A stretch of DNA of 64,000 nt. Source: Steinernema hermaphroditum. Lineage: Eukaryota > Nematoda > Chromadorea > Rhabditida > Steinernematidae. How positions within the stretch are numbered: position 1 is the first letter of the stretch; each line of letters opens with the position of its first letter. The stretch lies in contig CM059623.1 of NCBI GenBank assembly GCA_030435675.1, positions 9,388,012-9,452,011 of the forward strand. Reading direction: 5' to 3'. Position numbers and translations under genes: made by a program. This document shows positions 21,057-33,111 of the stretch, piece after piece. The notes below the pieces were generated by a model, which saw only the letters and a program-made list of their open reading frames with translations, made no database searches and was not told the origin of the DNA.

Positions 21057-22134
21057 ATGAGGCGTCCCCATCTGTTTCTTCTCCTTCTTATTCCTCTGGT
21101 GGTTTCCGTCCCAACTGAACCGTCAGAGCTGGTTAGCGATATTTCTCAAGTGCCAGAACGTTGAAGTGTGCACTTTCAGATCCTCGGGGGCAACAGGGCC
21201 ACCCAGAAACAGTTCCCGTTCCACGTGAGGTTCATCTTCGAGAGACCGGCTGGCCAGTTCAGCGCCTGTGGAGGCACTCTCCTCGACGAGCGCCACATCC
21301 TCACCGCCGCCCACTGCTTGTCCCATACACTTCCTAACGCCTACGCGGTCGCCTACTTGGGACTCATCGACAGAGAGGACCCAGAGGCCACCGGAGTGCA
21401 GTCGGTGCCCATCAAGTCGGTTATGATGCACCCTGACAATCCAACCGGGAACCACACCTACGACGACATTGCCGTTCTAGAGGTACTTGCGCCAGAACGC
21501 CCGGTTTATCCGCGCGGTTCTAGCTTGCAGACGTCGTTAAGTTCACGGAATTCGTCCAACCCATCAAGATAGTGGCCAGTGACGACACCTTCATCGAGTC
21601 CCCGATGGGCGGAGTCGTCATGGGGTTCGGAGTCACGTCCTGTAAGTGTCAGAGTCCAAGTAAAAGAACCGTTTTGACGAAACAGACGCAAACAAAACGA
21701 TCGGTCCTCTTAGTCGCTATCTCCTCTACGCCAAAGTTCCCTTCGTCGAATACAACCTCTGCAAGTAAGGCTACCGTAATCCCAGATTCTTTCCGCTTTC
21801 TCCAGAAAACGGTACGGCTGGAAAATAACCAACAAGACCATTTGCGCGGATACGGTAGGTAAAGGTGTTGGAGAGGTGGGTCGCTCGGCTGGTGAAGATG
21901 CTAGAACTCTTGTTTAGGGCGACAGTGGAGGTCCTCTTGTGATATTTCACGAAAATGAGTGGATACAAATGGGGATAACGGCTTGGACTACGCGGACCCA
22001 AAACAGGAGAAAGAATCCAAGTAGGCAAAGGCAGTTACTTGAGCTAAAATGGTGATTTAGGCGTCTACACTCGCATTTCCAAGTATTGCACGTTCATAGA
22101 GGACGTCACCAAAAAGTCCGTCCGTTGTTTATAA
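21057..22134 (+). CDS. secreted S1 serine protease, intact triad
   Basis: Starts MRRPHLFLLLLIPLVVSVPT. An upstream ATG at 21013 opens only a 13-codon frame. The propeptide ends PSEL before an intron of 47 nt, then ILGGNRATQKQFPFHVRF. Triad: His in HILTAAHC, Asp in YDDIAVLE and Ser in GDSGGPLV. The pocket reads DTVGKGVGEGDSGGP. It ends KYCTFIEDVTKKSVRCL (C-x12-C). Six short introns are seen: after PSEL, AVLE, GVTS, YNLC, GVGE and the RRKNP block. AlphaGATA-type site at 20955. The stop TAA is at 22132. This is the right-hand end of the protease cluster. Confidence 0.92.
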
Positions 22135-22428
22135 TAATGCTTGTGAGTAAAGCAAACCTTCCCGGACGTTCCGCGGTGTTGGATATCAGAGAGCCACAAA
22201 AAGCTACTTCGGTGCTTCAAGAATTTCAGATACCTGATTGCGCTGGAAAATATGCGGGAAGAGCGAATAGGGAAGGGGACACAAAGCAGACATACAACGA
22301 AGGTTCACCCAGCACGCAGCCGCGTTCACGGCTCCCCCTAACCTGACACAAAGACAGTAGTAACTAGGTTATACTGGACAAAACAATATAAAAAAACAAG
22401 AATATCTGTGATTAATTACGCCATCTCA

Positions 22429-25400
22429 TCAGGCGTTGATACGGGTGTCCTTCAGACGGCAGTTGGCGTACGACAAGCTATTTGCTAGATCATTGTAATC
22501 GAGCGTGTCCGCGGACATGTTGCTCTGCGGACTTCCGCTCGTCGATCCGTTGTTGGGCTGTCCGCTGAAGTCCCGTAGAGTGGCGCCGAACATCGCGAGT
22601 CCTCGCTCTGCGTAACAGCCAGCGACCATCACTGGAGTGGGCATCGACGTGGCAGAATTGACGATCTGGTGTCCGAACGAAAGTCCATATGTAAGATGCT
22701 CCACTTCGTCCATGGACATGTTCGCGTCGTCTTGCAAAACTGTGTAGCGCGGCACTCGAGCAGTTCCCTGGAATAAACGTACATAGCCAAAGCCAAGTGC
22801 TTATCACCGCATACCTGGAGCGCAACATGTGAATTCAGGTAGAATTCCTTGAAAGCGGGATGTGTGGCGTACTGGTCGACAGCAGTTCCAGGCTTGACGT
22901 TTTGAGCAGACGGCTTATCGCGAGCATCGATGTTGCGCGGCATCAACCGGACGTTATGCATCTTCTGAGTGGCGATCAAGGTGACTCCGGGCTGGATGCC
23001 CAAAGACTGCGTGACGGTCCGGATCATCATCAGTTCCAGCTCCAGCGTATCATAAAACTGGCCTTCGACAGAGCCGTTGCGGTAGATGACAATGTCCTTG
23101 GGCGGGCATCCACGCTTCTCCATGAACGCCTTAACGAACGTCCGGATCACGGGCTGAATAGATACATATGTTTGCACATACCGATTACAAAGATTGCGAT
23201 TACCTGCAACACGACGATCTTGTTGTCACGGCGTGCCTTCTGGAACAAGCAATCGCCAACGAAATCGCCGGGGTCGCTCTTGATGTTAGCAGCGACACCA
23301 ATAACGGCGGGAATCTGATCAGCTGTGCTCCGACTACGGTCACGACGATGACACATATTCTCCATGGACGTCGCGATACCAATAACCATGCGATCGTTGG
23401 GGAGCAGATCTTGGGAGCCACTGATGCGGGGCATGTGTAATGTGTAGTTCAGTCCGCCATTTTTCATGTTAAACTATAAAATTGTCCGTACAAAATTTAC
23501 GCACATTGACAATCAATACCTTGTTGACAATATTCTCCAATGTGTGCTTCTTTGAATGACACACGATTTCAAGGGCGGTGTTCATCATGAGGTCTTGTGT
23601 GACAATCTCGTGCTCCCGTTCCAGGCGCTTCAGATGACCTAAACAAAAGCCTTCCAGTCACAAGCCGAACATCAGGAAGCCAACAATGTACGGTCGTTAT
23701 GTCATTTGCGGTGATGAAAAATAGGAAACCGAGTGCTGATGATGCTGCTACTGTGAAGACGTCGGAGATTTCCTGGCACACTGGACTAATGTAAAGGAGC
23801 GAACGAGGTTCGTGGACTTCCATACCACGAGACCGAGCTTCACTGATAAGACTCTGGACAAACTGCCTAGAATGCGCACTGTGAGGAAAATACCAGCAGA
23901 AGCGGCACTCACTTGAGCATCGGCTCGCTGAGGACGTCTTTGCTCCTTCCATTCGAGATGACAACCACTGACCATTTCGTAACCTTCGCGGGGTTGATAT
24001 ATAGCTTGCGATGCGAATCCCATCTGGCTGCAGCATCCGGAACAACTGATGCAGAGTCTCCGTATTCTATCGTTGGATTGTGCAGTAGGCGACCTCGTGC
24101 AACAAGCGGCTCCGAAGTTATTTCAACGCCAGCGGAAGCATGGGCTTTATTAGTACTCGTGAGGTTGAAGGCGTTGACCAGTTGCTTGATTTGTCGGGCG
24201 CGAACGGCAGGGGCGGAAGACGCAGCGATTGTTCTTTGAACCTCGGTGCGAGTTTGCTGGCTCGGCCGAACACGCTGCCCATCCAGTACATAGACAAGTT
24301 CCATTGGGAGGTAAGCTAGATTCTTTCCGAGATGGGTGACAATTAGTGGCGTATCCGGGTACCTATAACAAACACGAGTTATCTTATTCCTCGTTGTGTG
24401 GCACATACTGTAGCGTGAGGTCGTATCTATCAAGAAAGTACTCGACAATGCTTTGCTCTACACCAGCCGCGTTCCTGAACTTCTTTTGGCGGGGCGTTTC
24501 TGATACAACGTTTGCAATGCATCCATATGACGGGTGCCTCCTGTGGCGAGTGACAACGCTGATCCCTTTCAGTCCTTGCACAAGATGCGCGGCATCATTT
24601 GCTTTAACTTCCCGGCCCAAAATTATCCTAGCTTTCTCCAACACCCTGTTCTCGTGGTGAAACGATGTTTTCTTCACATCAACGGCCATTGCCGTGCGCT
24701 GCGCGCCACGTCCTTCAGGACCTTCGATGTACCGGATTGTCTTCTTGGCGCCGATAGCGAGATATTTGCCCTCGCCGAGATCGGGACAGTCTTCGGTGCG
24801 CATTCCGTGCTTCATGGGGTTCATCAAATATGACGTGGCTGGACCAAGCGTTAGAAAGTCATCCCTGAAATACAAGCTACGTATGAGTTAGAGGAAGTTC
24901 GAGACTTACGGATTGGTTAAAGCATACTGTGACGTGATTATTTCCAAGAATTGTTTCTGTGAGTTGTCTTCGTTAGGGCTGGTGGGTACTTTCTGTTCTG
25001 TCTCCCCTCCATGGATGATGAAATTGCGTTCGCACTGTGAGAGTTGAATAATGATCGTTTGATATCTTTCACTGTACGGGCTCCCTTCTATATCCGTATT
25101 GGTTAGTATAAGCTCCTTTTTGTCCGTAGCGGAAATATCCAGCATAAAACCGGTGAAGAGGATCGCCTGGCAATCGTACCACAGCGTCTCTCGGCACCCG
25201 AAGACAGTGTTCTCGTATTTGCTGCATACAGCGTCGAATGCATAGCGACAGATGACTCGTCGATCTCGCAAAGTGATGCTGAAGAAGACGTTAAATTATA
25301 CTTGCACAGTAGTACTTACTCGTCAGCAGAAGTTCGGGAGAGCTCAATGGTTCGCGCGGACCGAACCATGAGTCCAAGAACGCGCACATCGTACCGGAAT

Positions 25401-25528
25401 ACAGATGTCTTTTTTAGCGTTACCCCGTAGAGATTTGTCTGAAGGCTGACTTCACCACGGCCCTGAACTCCAGGCTTCTGCTGCCTTGCCACAGATTCGC
25501 TACGTGCCACAAGCATAGCATTCTCCAT
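22429..25528 (-). CDS. WAGO-like Argonaute lacking the slicer residues
   Basis: About 900 residues in some ten exons. An N-terminal region starts MENAMLVARSESVARQQ. A PAZ domain follows, with its end marked by YPDTPLIVTHLGKNLAYLP and MELVYVLDGQRV. MID and PIWI domains come next. PIWI landmarks: MVIGIATSMEN (normally IGxDxxH), VIYRNGSVEGQF (normally YRDGxSEGQ), GTARVPRYTVLQDDANMSMD and MPTPVMVAGCYAERG (normally YAHLxxFRxR). The first Asp is Ala, the YRD Asp is Asn and the His is Gly. The Glu-finger stretch reads ARRDNKIV. Slicing is therefore not expected. In nematodes such proteins bind secondary 22G small RNAs and silence without cleavage, which is the inferred role. Divergent to the KANSL3-like gene. 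Confidence 0.9.
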
Positions 25529-26007
25529 AGTTTATAACGTCGCAGTTAGTACCCTAAAACAACGGAATATCATGACAACAATACACGAAATGATCTGCTG
25601 CTACAACTACCGCGAAGAGATCGCCATCGTTCATGTACAACCCGTACATCCTGCAGACCTCCGCAGAAATGAGACAGAAATCGAGCGCTTTAGACATACA
25701 GGAGTCATTCGAGACAGGATGCTACATAAGAAGCGGTCGTTTATATAACTGTCTGTAGAGAATCTAGAGAAATGTTACAGTGAAACGAATGTGGAATGTA
25801 AACCACGTTTTAAACCACCATCCCGCAGGGGATATCCTGCAACGAGAACTCTGGAATTCGAACGAACAGTAAAGCTCGTATGTCAGCGGACTTTCTACGT
25901 GTCGCGGGTTTTATCTCGATGTCATTTTTTCGACTTTCGTGAATTTCCACTGCGCGTGTGTATTTCCACTCCTGGCTAAACAACCAACTTCACTGATTTC
26001 AGTTGAA
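25529..26007. other. divergent intergenic region
   Basis: Lies between the Argonaute and KANSL3-like start codons. TTATATAAC near 25740 may be a core promoter. No gene is seen. Confidence 0.35.
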
Positions 26008-28310
26008 ATGGACCCAGGAACGTCATCTACGGTTCAACGAAGCGCCCGCAAGCGCGTCTTCAAAAGATATTCGCCGGAGCCACGTCCACCTAGACGTTCG
26101 CATGTCGGAAGGCCGCCCAAAAGTCCGAGAACTCCGAAAAACGTGGTTTACATTCCACAGGCGTCGTCTGCTCCAGTGAAGCGGAAGCGCGGAAGGCCCC
26201 CAAAGGTGACACCACAAAGTCTCATCGTGCCGGAGGCGACGTCGACGCTTCCTGCAGGTGCCCGCAAACGTGCCTTCAAAAGATATTCGCCGGTACCGCG
26301 TCCACCCAGGCGCTCACATGCCGGAAGACCGCCCAAAACTCCGAGAACTCCAGTTTCTTCCTCACAGGAGTCGTTGACTTCAGTGATGCGGAAGCGAGAA
26401 AGAGCGCCGAAGACGAAGCCGCAGAGTTCATTTTCATTTCCCATTCGAAGTCATCCGGAAAACGATGCTGAAAGCTATAGCGTTTCCAGTGAGCGAACGT
26501 TCTTCCAGCTCGCTCCCATCGAAGGAAGAAGCTACTTGGACTTCGTCGAGGACCGCCAGCGTTCGAGAGGACTCTCTATTCTCGGCGTTCAAGACTGGCT
26601 GCGTCCCACTGTCGGCGCATTCTACCGTGATGTTCTGATCCCACGGTAAGTTGCCTTTTGTCGGACCTTTGTCGACTTTGGAACTACAGAGAGTACGGTA
26701 CTGATATGGCTGAAGAGGGATCATTGGAAGACGCTGGAGATTTCATGACCGGTCTCCGAGCTACAGCGCTCGCTGAGAACATTGTCGCCATTATGCCGCG
26801 TCCCCAAAGTATTCATGCCGAAGCAGAATGGTCGGTGGCAGATCTCGCAAAACGGTAAGTATTGAGCCACCACAAGCTCTGTAAATTCTCCGTTATTGTA
26901 GACTAGACGAGGACAAGATATTGGCTCCATATCTGAAGTTAATCGTCAACTTGGTCCGCGAGCACCACTCGATGATTATCAGTGTTTCTGGACTGGATGG
27001 CGGCCCCGCTGTGTACTTCACGCACACGGAGGATAGCGCCACAGAGATGAAGGCGATCTGTGAAAGGGCATCTTCGGTGAGCTGCGACTCAGTCCAAGCC
27101 TTCACAGGCGGTTGTAATTTCAGTACGGTCAGCAGCATCTCAATGTGATCCACGAGTGGATGATCCGACACTTGCCTACTGACTGGTTGACGAGCTACTT
27201 GGACATCGTCTCCCTGCTGAGCAGCACGAATATTGGCCGGAAGTTGGTCTCTTCGATGATGACGCTGGGCCTGGATGTGACCATGAATCAGTGTCATAAC
27301 TGGCTGCTTGAATTCACCGTGACTGCCGTGACCGACCCCTACTTGAAGATTATCGAAGATGACTTGGCCGTACGTGCTTAGACTGATTTCTATTCTGTAT
27401 CACTTTTTGTTCAGAAAGCAGAACAACTTGGTAACGTTGTGATGGTCATCGTGGACCCAAACATCTTCGGGATCTTCGGAGAGCAGATCCATTCCCACGA
27501 CGCAATGTTCCGTTATATGCTGCCGGCTCTCGCTCAAACGGTAGAACTCAAGCTCGAAGTTGTCGATCGGAATGTCAACCGCGGGAACCTGGACATGATG
27601 GACATCGCGGACAGCCTAACGGACCACATCGCCGAACAAATCGATCAGATGCTGGACACATACCCGGATTCGCACGTGGTGGTCGTAGGATGGGGGACGT
27701 CATGCCGACTGGTGCAGCAAGCTCTAGAGAATGTCGGCGGCGTCTCAGCAGCCATATTGTTCGCCTATCCAGAATCATCGATCCTAGCTGTGAGCTGCCC
27801 ATCACTTGTAGCAGTACTGATTGTTTTCAGGATCCTGATGACAACGCTAATCTGACATACTGCCCCACTCTGTTCGTGTGTGGACAGAGCACATGGACTT
27901 CTTACATCAACGCGATTCGTAGAACACAGGAGTACTACATCAGTAAGTCACCGTTCTCCCTGTCACCTTCGAATTCCTCGAGTTTAGACAGAACCGGACT
28001 CGTGGTAGTCAACGAAGCGGACGTCAATCTACGAGTGAATCGCGTGCGGCTGATGATGGAGCGCCTAACACAGATGACCATCGATCGAGCAGTTCTGGAG
28101 CATGTGCGCGACTTCGTCACTCAAGTAGTCGACGCGGCAGAGCCTGATATGAAAGCCCATCGGGAATCAATGCAGCCATTCAATGTCATGGAGTTCACAA
28201 GGCAGAGCAAGACGCTACAGATGCCGCCGAAGCCATCGAGTTACCAGCCAAGAGGACGCAGAGGCAAGCCGCAGCGAAGGAGCGTGGCATCGGAGCCCTC
28301 ACTTAACTGA
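26008..28310 (+). CDS. KANSL3/NSL3-like alpha/beta-hydrolase protein with AT-hooks
   Basis: The C-terminal two thirds match the alpha/beta-hydrolase region of KANSL3, a scaffold subunit of the NSL histone acetyltransferase complex: VVVVGWGTSCRLVQQAL, CPTLFVCGQSTWTSY, VVNEADVNLRVNRVRL, MMERLTQMTIDRAVLEHV. The nucleophile motif G-W-G-T-S is degenerate, as in KANSL3. The first 170 residues are a basic region with a tandem repeat (RKRVFKRYSPEPRPPRRSHV, then RKRAFKRYSPVPRPPRRSHA) and three GRPPK cores, one of them the canonical KRKRGRPPK AT-hook. Six introns of 42-48 nt. The start is the ATG at 26008. DNA binding via the AT-hooks and nuclear location are inferred. Confidence 0.82.
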
Positions 28311-28404
28311 TGTGTTTTGTTTGTACCAAATTGTTACATTGTTATGTGCTTTGCAGCGGAACAGGACCATTTTCTTTCTCCCTGTTCTAGGTTCTTTGCC
28401 GTTA

Positions 28405-28864
28405 CGGGGTATACTGGGCGGGGATTATGGGAAAGTTCCGCGGATGGTAAATTGGGAAAATTCTGCTGACTTTCAACATATTCGTTCGGTTATTATAGCT
28501 CGTGTTAGCCTTCATTTCTTGCAGAAATTTTCTAGGATTCATCAGGTTGTCCACTGTGGGGTATCCGAATGAATACAGAACTTCATAATTTGGAATGTAG
28601 GTCATAAGTACTAGGATATCAGCGAAGCTGTTAAGACAACAGGGCCCTTTGGGCTCGCGTTATATCAATAGGCATAGTCCTAAACTGGAGCCTAAATGTT
28701 AGGCCCGTTCCAGAAGCTCGCCTGTGGCTCGCTCGCAACCTAAATTTCTAGACATGTTCGCTTTTAGAGAATTTGGAATCTACCGAGTCCGCGGAATTTA
28801 CCCAATCCACGGAATTTACCCACTACGCGGAGTTTTCCATCCGCGGAACTTTCCCGATACCCCG
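28405..28864. mobile_element. foldback element, about 460 bp
   Basis: CGGGGTAT then GGGAAAGTTCCGCGGATGG at the left end (28405-28457) is repeated inverted at the right end (about 28830-28864, ending GATACCCCG). Inside the right end are three diverged tandem copies of a GGAATTTACCCA-type unit. No clear target duplication and no coding capacity. Confidence 0.65.
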
Positions 28865-29125
28865 GGAATGAGTGATAGGGAGTCAATTTTAGTCATATGA
28901 ACTTAGTGAAGCCCGAATATCTGATCTACAATCGGACGGTTGAACACTGATACCCGTAAGCACCCGTTGCTTCTCTGATCGCATCTTCCCAAGAACAAAC
29001 TAGAAACCCCTGCACCGAGCACGCGCAAAAAGACAGCGATAAGACTCTATTACACAATCATTAGTCAACAACTTTCTATAACATATCAATACCCATTCAT
29101 CAACTCGTATTCAGAATCACAGTCT
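28865..29125. other. intergenic, nothing recognised
   Basis: Short spacer at the 3' end of the TSC1 gene. Confidence 0.3.
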
Positions 29126-32100
29126 TCACAACGTGTTCGTTTTCGTTCTGTGCCGCGGGTCAGCGAAGTCCTGCGCAGAAAATTCGCGTCGAATGCCGTC
29201 GCCTCGGGTGAAGAGGTCCGGAAAGCCCGTCGGCGTTCCCGAGTCACTACCGCAGCTGAAAGGCAGAGACTAGACGTCTAGAACGAGAGCAGACTTACAA
29301 GGAGTTGTCGTGCGATCCGGTTTCCGAAGGGGCCTCCCGACGCGGAATCTCCACAGGCTCGTGCACGCGGTACGGCTTATCGCTGAGTTTCTCGATTTCG
29401 TTGTACAAGTCGAGGATGTGTGCCTCTTGCTTCGTCAGAACCGTCTTCAGCGTCGTGAACTTCTGGTTCGCGGCGTCGTACTGGTCCTTGTGGATTCTAC
29501 ATTTCCGCTCGTACTCGATTCTCAAGTCGTTCCCCTTGATAGCTTCCTCCCGCGCCCTGGTGTCCGAAACCTGTGCTGCCTGCGTCGCCCGTTCGCATTC
29601 TATCTTCATCCGTCGATTCTCTTCTTTCAGCTGTCGAATCTGAAGCACACTATATAAGAAAAACACCGTACAACCAGAATCACCTCGTTTTCAGCCGCCA
29701 GGAGAATTTCTTCGTCCTCCATCCGCTTGAGTTCTGCATCTTGTGAAGGTTGTGCTGTCGGACGGTTTGCGAGCTCTATCTGAGTGATGGCGATGCCGTC
29801 CCTCAGCTTCTGGACTTGCTTCTGCGAATGGGCCAATTCCAATTTCATCCGTTCGAAGTCTTCGAGTTGTCGCTTGGCGAAGAGAAGTCGCGCTTCGGAG
29901 TCGTTGTGGCACCTCCGCGAGTTGTCCAGGTCTTCCCGTAGTTGCTCGATGATCTCCTTGTCAGCGTTCCTCTGCTTATCCAGCTGTCCAAGACGAATTT
30001 CTAGGGAGCTTCGCTGCCTCTGGCACTCGCCGTATAACTTCTCCAACTCCTTGTACTTTTCCCTTTCGCGTTTCCTCGTGTTGCTGATCTCCTTGCGAAG
30101 CTCCGAAAGCAGTCCGACGAGCTTGTTGTTGTGCTCCACGCTCGAGTGGCGACTCTTCTTCAGCATCAGAATCTCCGCCTCTAGGCTCTTCTGCTGCTTC
30201 AGTCTTCCGAAAAGGCGACGATTGCGCACTCCGTGGATGAGGCGGCCACACCGCTCGTACATGAGGTGTTGATTGACGAGTATGAGTCGCGTCTTGAGCA
30301 CTTCGCACTGTTTCTCGAGGGGCATTCCTTCCAGAAGGCGGGACATGTCGTCATAGATTCTGCCAGGGCATCTGTCCGCCAGGCCAAGTTCACGAAGGCA
30401 GTTGTGGTGCCGTGCGCTGGCGTCCATGTACCTCTGTCGGTAGCCTTCGAACTCAACGACTAGATCTTCGATTCCAACATCTAAAAGTTTATAAGAAGCT
30501 TGTGCTTAGAGAGCGAGATACTGTACCCGAATCGCATTTCCTGAGCAGTGGAAGGTATGGCACAAGTCCGACGAGTTTGTGTTGACTCAGGTAGTCCAAA
30601 CCGCTAAGACGCTCGGAGGCCTGCACAGGCGCGTTGTCTTCTTCATCAGATTCGTTGCCGTCGATAATCTGGACGTCGGTGCGGATTCGGACGCGCCTTC
30701 GCTGTTTCGAGGTGAGAACAGGAAGAGATTGCGACCGTTTTCTGAACAGCACTTCCGGTTATGGACCTGATAAACAACGCTTACAGGACGTGGGAAGCGG
30801 TCGATGTAGCGTTGCTGAGAAGGTCTTCCTCCTTGACGTTGTGTTTGATGCTGTCCCTGAGAAGAAGGGATTCCGGAGAGATCGTCGACTGAGGACATTC
30901 GCTGCAGAAGCGTTTCCTGTTGATACGGAACAGCATCTTATGGACAGCAGTTTCGGTTGTTCCACTTCCTGTCGGTGGACAGAACGTCCCGATCTGTTGT
31001 TCGTCGGCTTCCTCTTCGTCGTCGTCAAGAAGTTCTTCGTCGTCGGTGTTCGCCTGAAGATCATAATTCACCGTAGTTCGTTCGACTTCTGATGCCTACC
31101 CTGCTTTGCCTCGGGGTCGCCAAGAACATCGCCGCGGCGGAGTTGTCGGCGGTTTCCGTCGGTGCATCGTGGATAGACGAATGATTCGAGGAGACATTCG
31201 CTCTGGCGAAGAGGAACGAAGGCGAACGAGAACGTGATTCCGATGCTGCGATAGTGGAGCCGTCTTCGGTAGAAGCTTTCGGAGTCGGCGACCGTCGGTG
31301 AATGGTCGGACTGCATTCCGCAGCAGCGTCCACGCCTTCTTCTAGGGAACTCATCTGCAAGAAAACGTTGACAGAACTACAGAGCCGGAGCACATACGTG
31401 ATATTCGCCGCTCAATTCCTCGCTGTGCCCGCTGACGATTTCGATATGGTGTTCTGCTCGCGGACTGAAATCCTCCTCTTCATCCATAATCCCGGGTAGG
31501 ACGCCATTAATGGACACTCCACTGTAGTGCCTTTGGAGCGAAGAAGTGGTGCCTTCGTCCGATGCATATCCATCCTGTGATTGAGATCTGTGCGTGATGG
31601 AACGCAAGAAAGAGGACATGCTTGAATAGCTCGAAGTGATACCCTGCTGCACGACATGAACCAACCGTTGCCCGAGGGACTGGCGCCTACTGGACACGCT
31701 ACTGCGCGTTGTCCAGTTGGGGATTATGGTATTGTCCGAACGACTGTGGAAGAGGATAGGGGACCCCGAACGGTCGTCGGAAGGAGTGTCGAGGTCCATA
31801 TCGTTCGGACTCCAGTCCTCAGTGATGCCACCTCCCTCGGCTGTAATGAATTACGTAGAGCACCTCTGTAAATAGGGGATACCATGAAAGTTGGTAGGCA
31901 GGACGACACCGTAGTTAGAATTTCTCAGTGTGGATCCGGAAGTCGAGGTGGACTGCGAGCAAGTGTCGAACTCCTTGACCCGTAGAGTTCCGTCACGAAC
32001 ATCGACCTTTCCAGCGAACCCAATGGTGAGTCTCCGACAGTCGGCGAAGAAGTCGTGCGGCTCCCTCTGCCACCATCTTTCCCTGTTCGTCTCCTTGTCT

Positions 32101-33111
32101 TTGCTCAAGTAGAGTAAACTGGGATGAAGGCGCACGAGCGAGAAGAGAGGACTGATATGCATATCCAACGATTTTCGTTGAGAGTCGCTGCCGGTCTGCA
32201 TCATCTTTCTAAACACTCCCATTGGATCACTGCCGTTTCAAGCGTATGAGTACCTGAGATAGCCCAACAGGTTGCAAGGAAATATGCCGTATAGGATGAT
32301 GAAGAACTGGACAACGCTGTACTGGAGGTGGGAGAGGTAGATTTTTTCGATTTCCTTCTCGGCGTGGTCCGGATTCACCGTACGACGTTGGATGAACTGG
32401 CGGCGTTCTCGGAGGAAGCACTGATGAGCAATAAGAATCTGGATGACTCCAGGCTTACCAAACAGGTGAGGAACGTTTTGAAGAGTTCATTGAGAATGTT
32501 CTCGTTGATTCGGGAGCAGAAGGGGAGGAGGCTCGCGAGCAGAAGAAGGCCGGCGATGATCTCCCTCGAGTCGCGACAGTCCTAAACAAAGCGCAAGATA
32601 AGACGGCAACAGCTTTCGAGTACATTCAGATGATGGAGAAAAGTGGTGAAGACACTGTGGTTTGGCACCTTCGGCAACCAATTCGGCTCTTTTTGAATGA
32701 TTTGGCCCAAAAGGATGATCGTGGAAAGCACCACCTTCTTGCCGTTAATCGCATCTTTGATCTTATCGAGTAGAATCTGCAACAATCGGCTTAACGCCTC
32801 GTCGTCTCCCCGCGGGCTCACCTTCTCGTGGGGTTCCTGCACGATGCAAAGTAACTCGAGCGCTCGAATCGACTGATTACGACAGTAGTAGTCGACAAGC
32901 TTCCCGATGCCCTGACCTGGAACGACCCAAAGCAGTGAGAAGGACAGAGATACACGGGTGGAATACCGTTCTGCATGAGATTGCGAAGGGCAGAAGAGGC
33001 ATCTTCTGACGTCAATGAGTCCAAGGACTCCATTAACTAGAAAAAGACGCAGAAAATACGGACTATAGTATGGAGGACACTTACCGAGATCAACTTCTCG
33101 ATGTCTGCCAT
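29126..33111 (-). CDS. TSC1: TSC1 (hamartin) homologue
   Basis: Hamartin binds tuberin (TSC2) and is needed for the Rheb-GAP complex that restrains mTORC1. The N-terminal helical core is recognisable: MADIEKLISLMESLDSLTSE, KLVDYYCRNQSIRALELLCI with VQEPHEK, then ILLGQIIQKEPNWLPKVPNH, LYGIFPCNLLGYLR, and RLHPSLLYLSKDKE..RRW-like sequence ending REPHDFFADCRRLTIGFAGK. A Ser-rich, acidic middle follows. The C-terminal part is a long coiled coil with the hallmark LVNQHLMYERCGRLIHGVRN and the late ILDLYNEIEKL. The start was chosen because MADIEKLIS joins in frame through a 50-nt intron; an ATG 7 bases upstream is out of frame. About a dozen introns are mostly near 43 nt, including 43 nt between SHVL and KRSQS. 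A TSC2 partner is not in the window. Confidence 0.93.

Noticed and set aside
30766..30784. 18-nt intron in TSC1
   Set aside because: The frame after it soon hits a wrong reading. The later acceptor after CTGTTCAG gives 43 nt and continues as KRSQSLPVL in frame.
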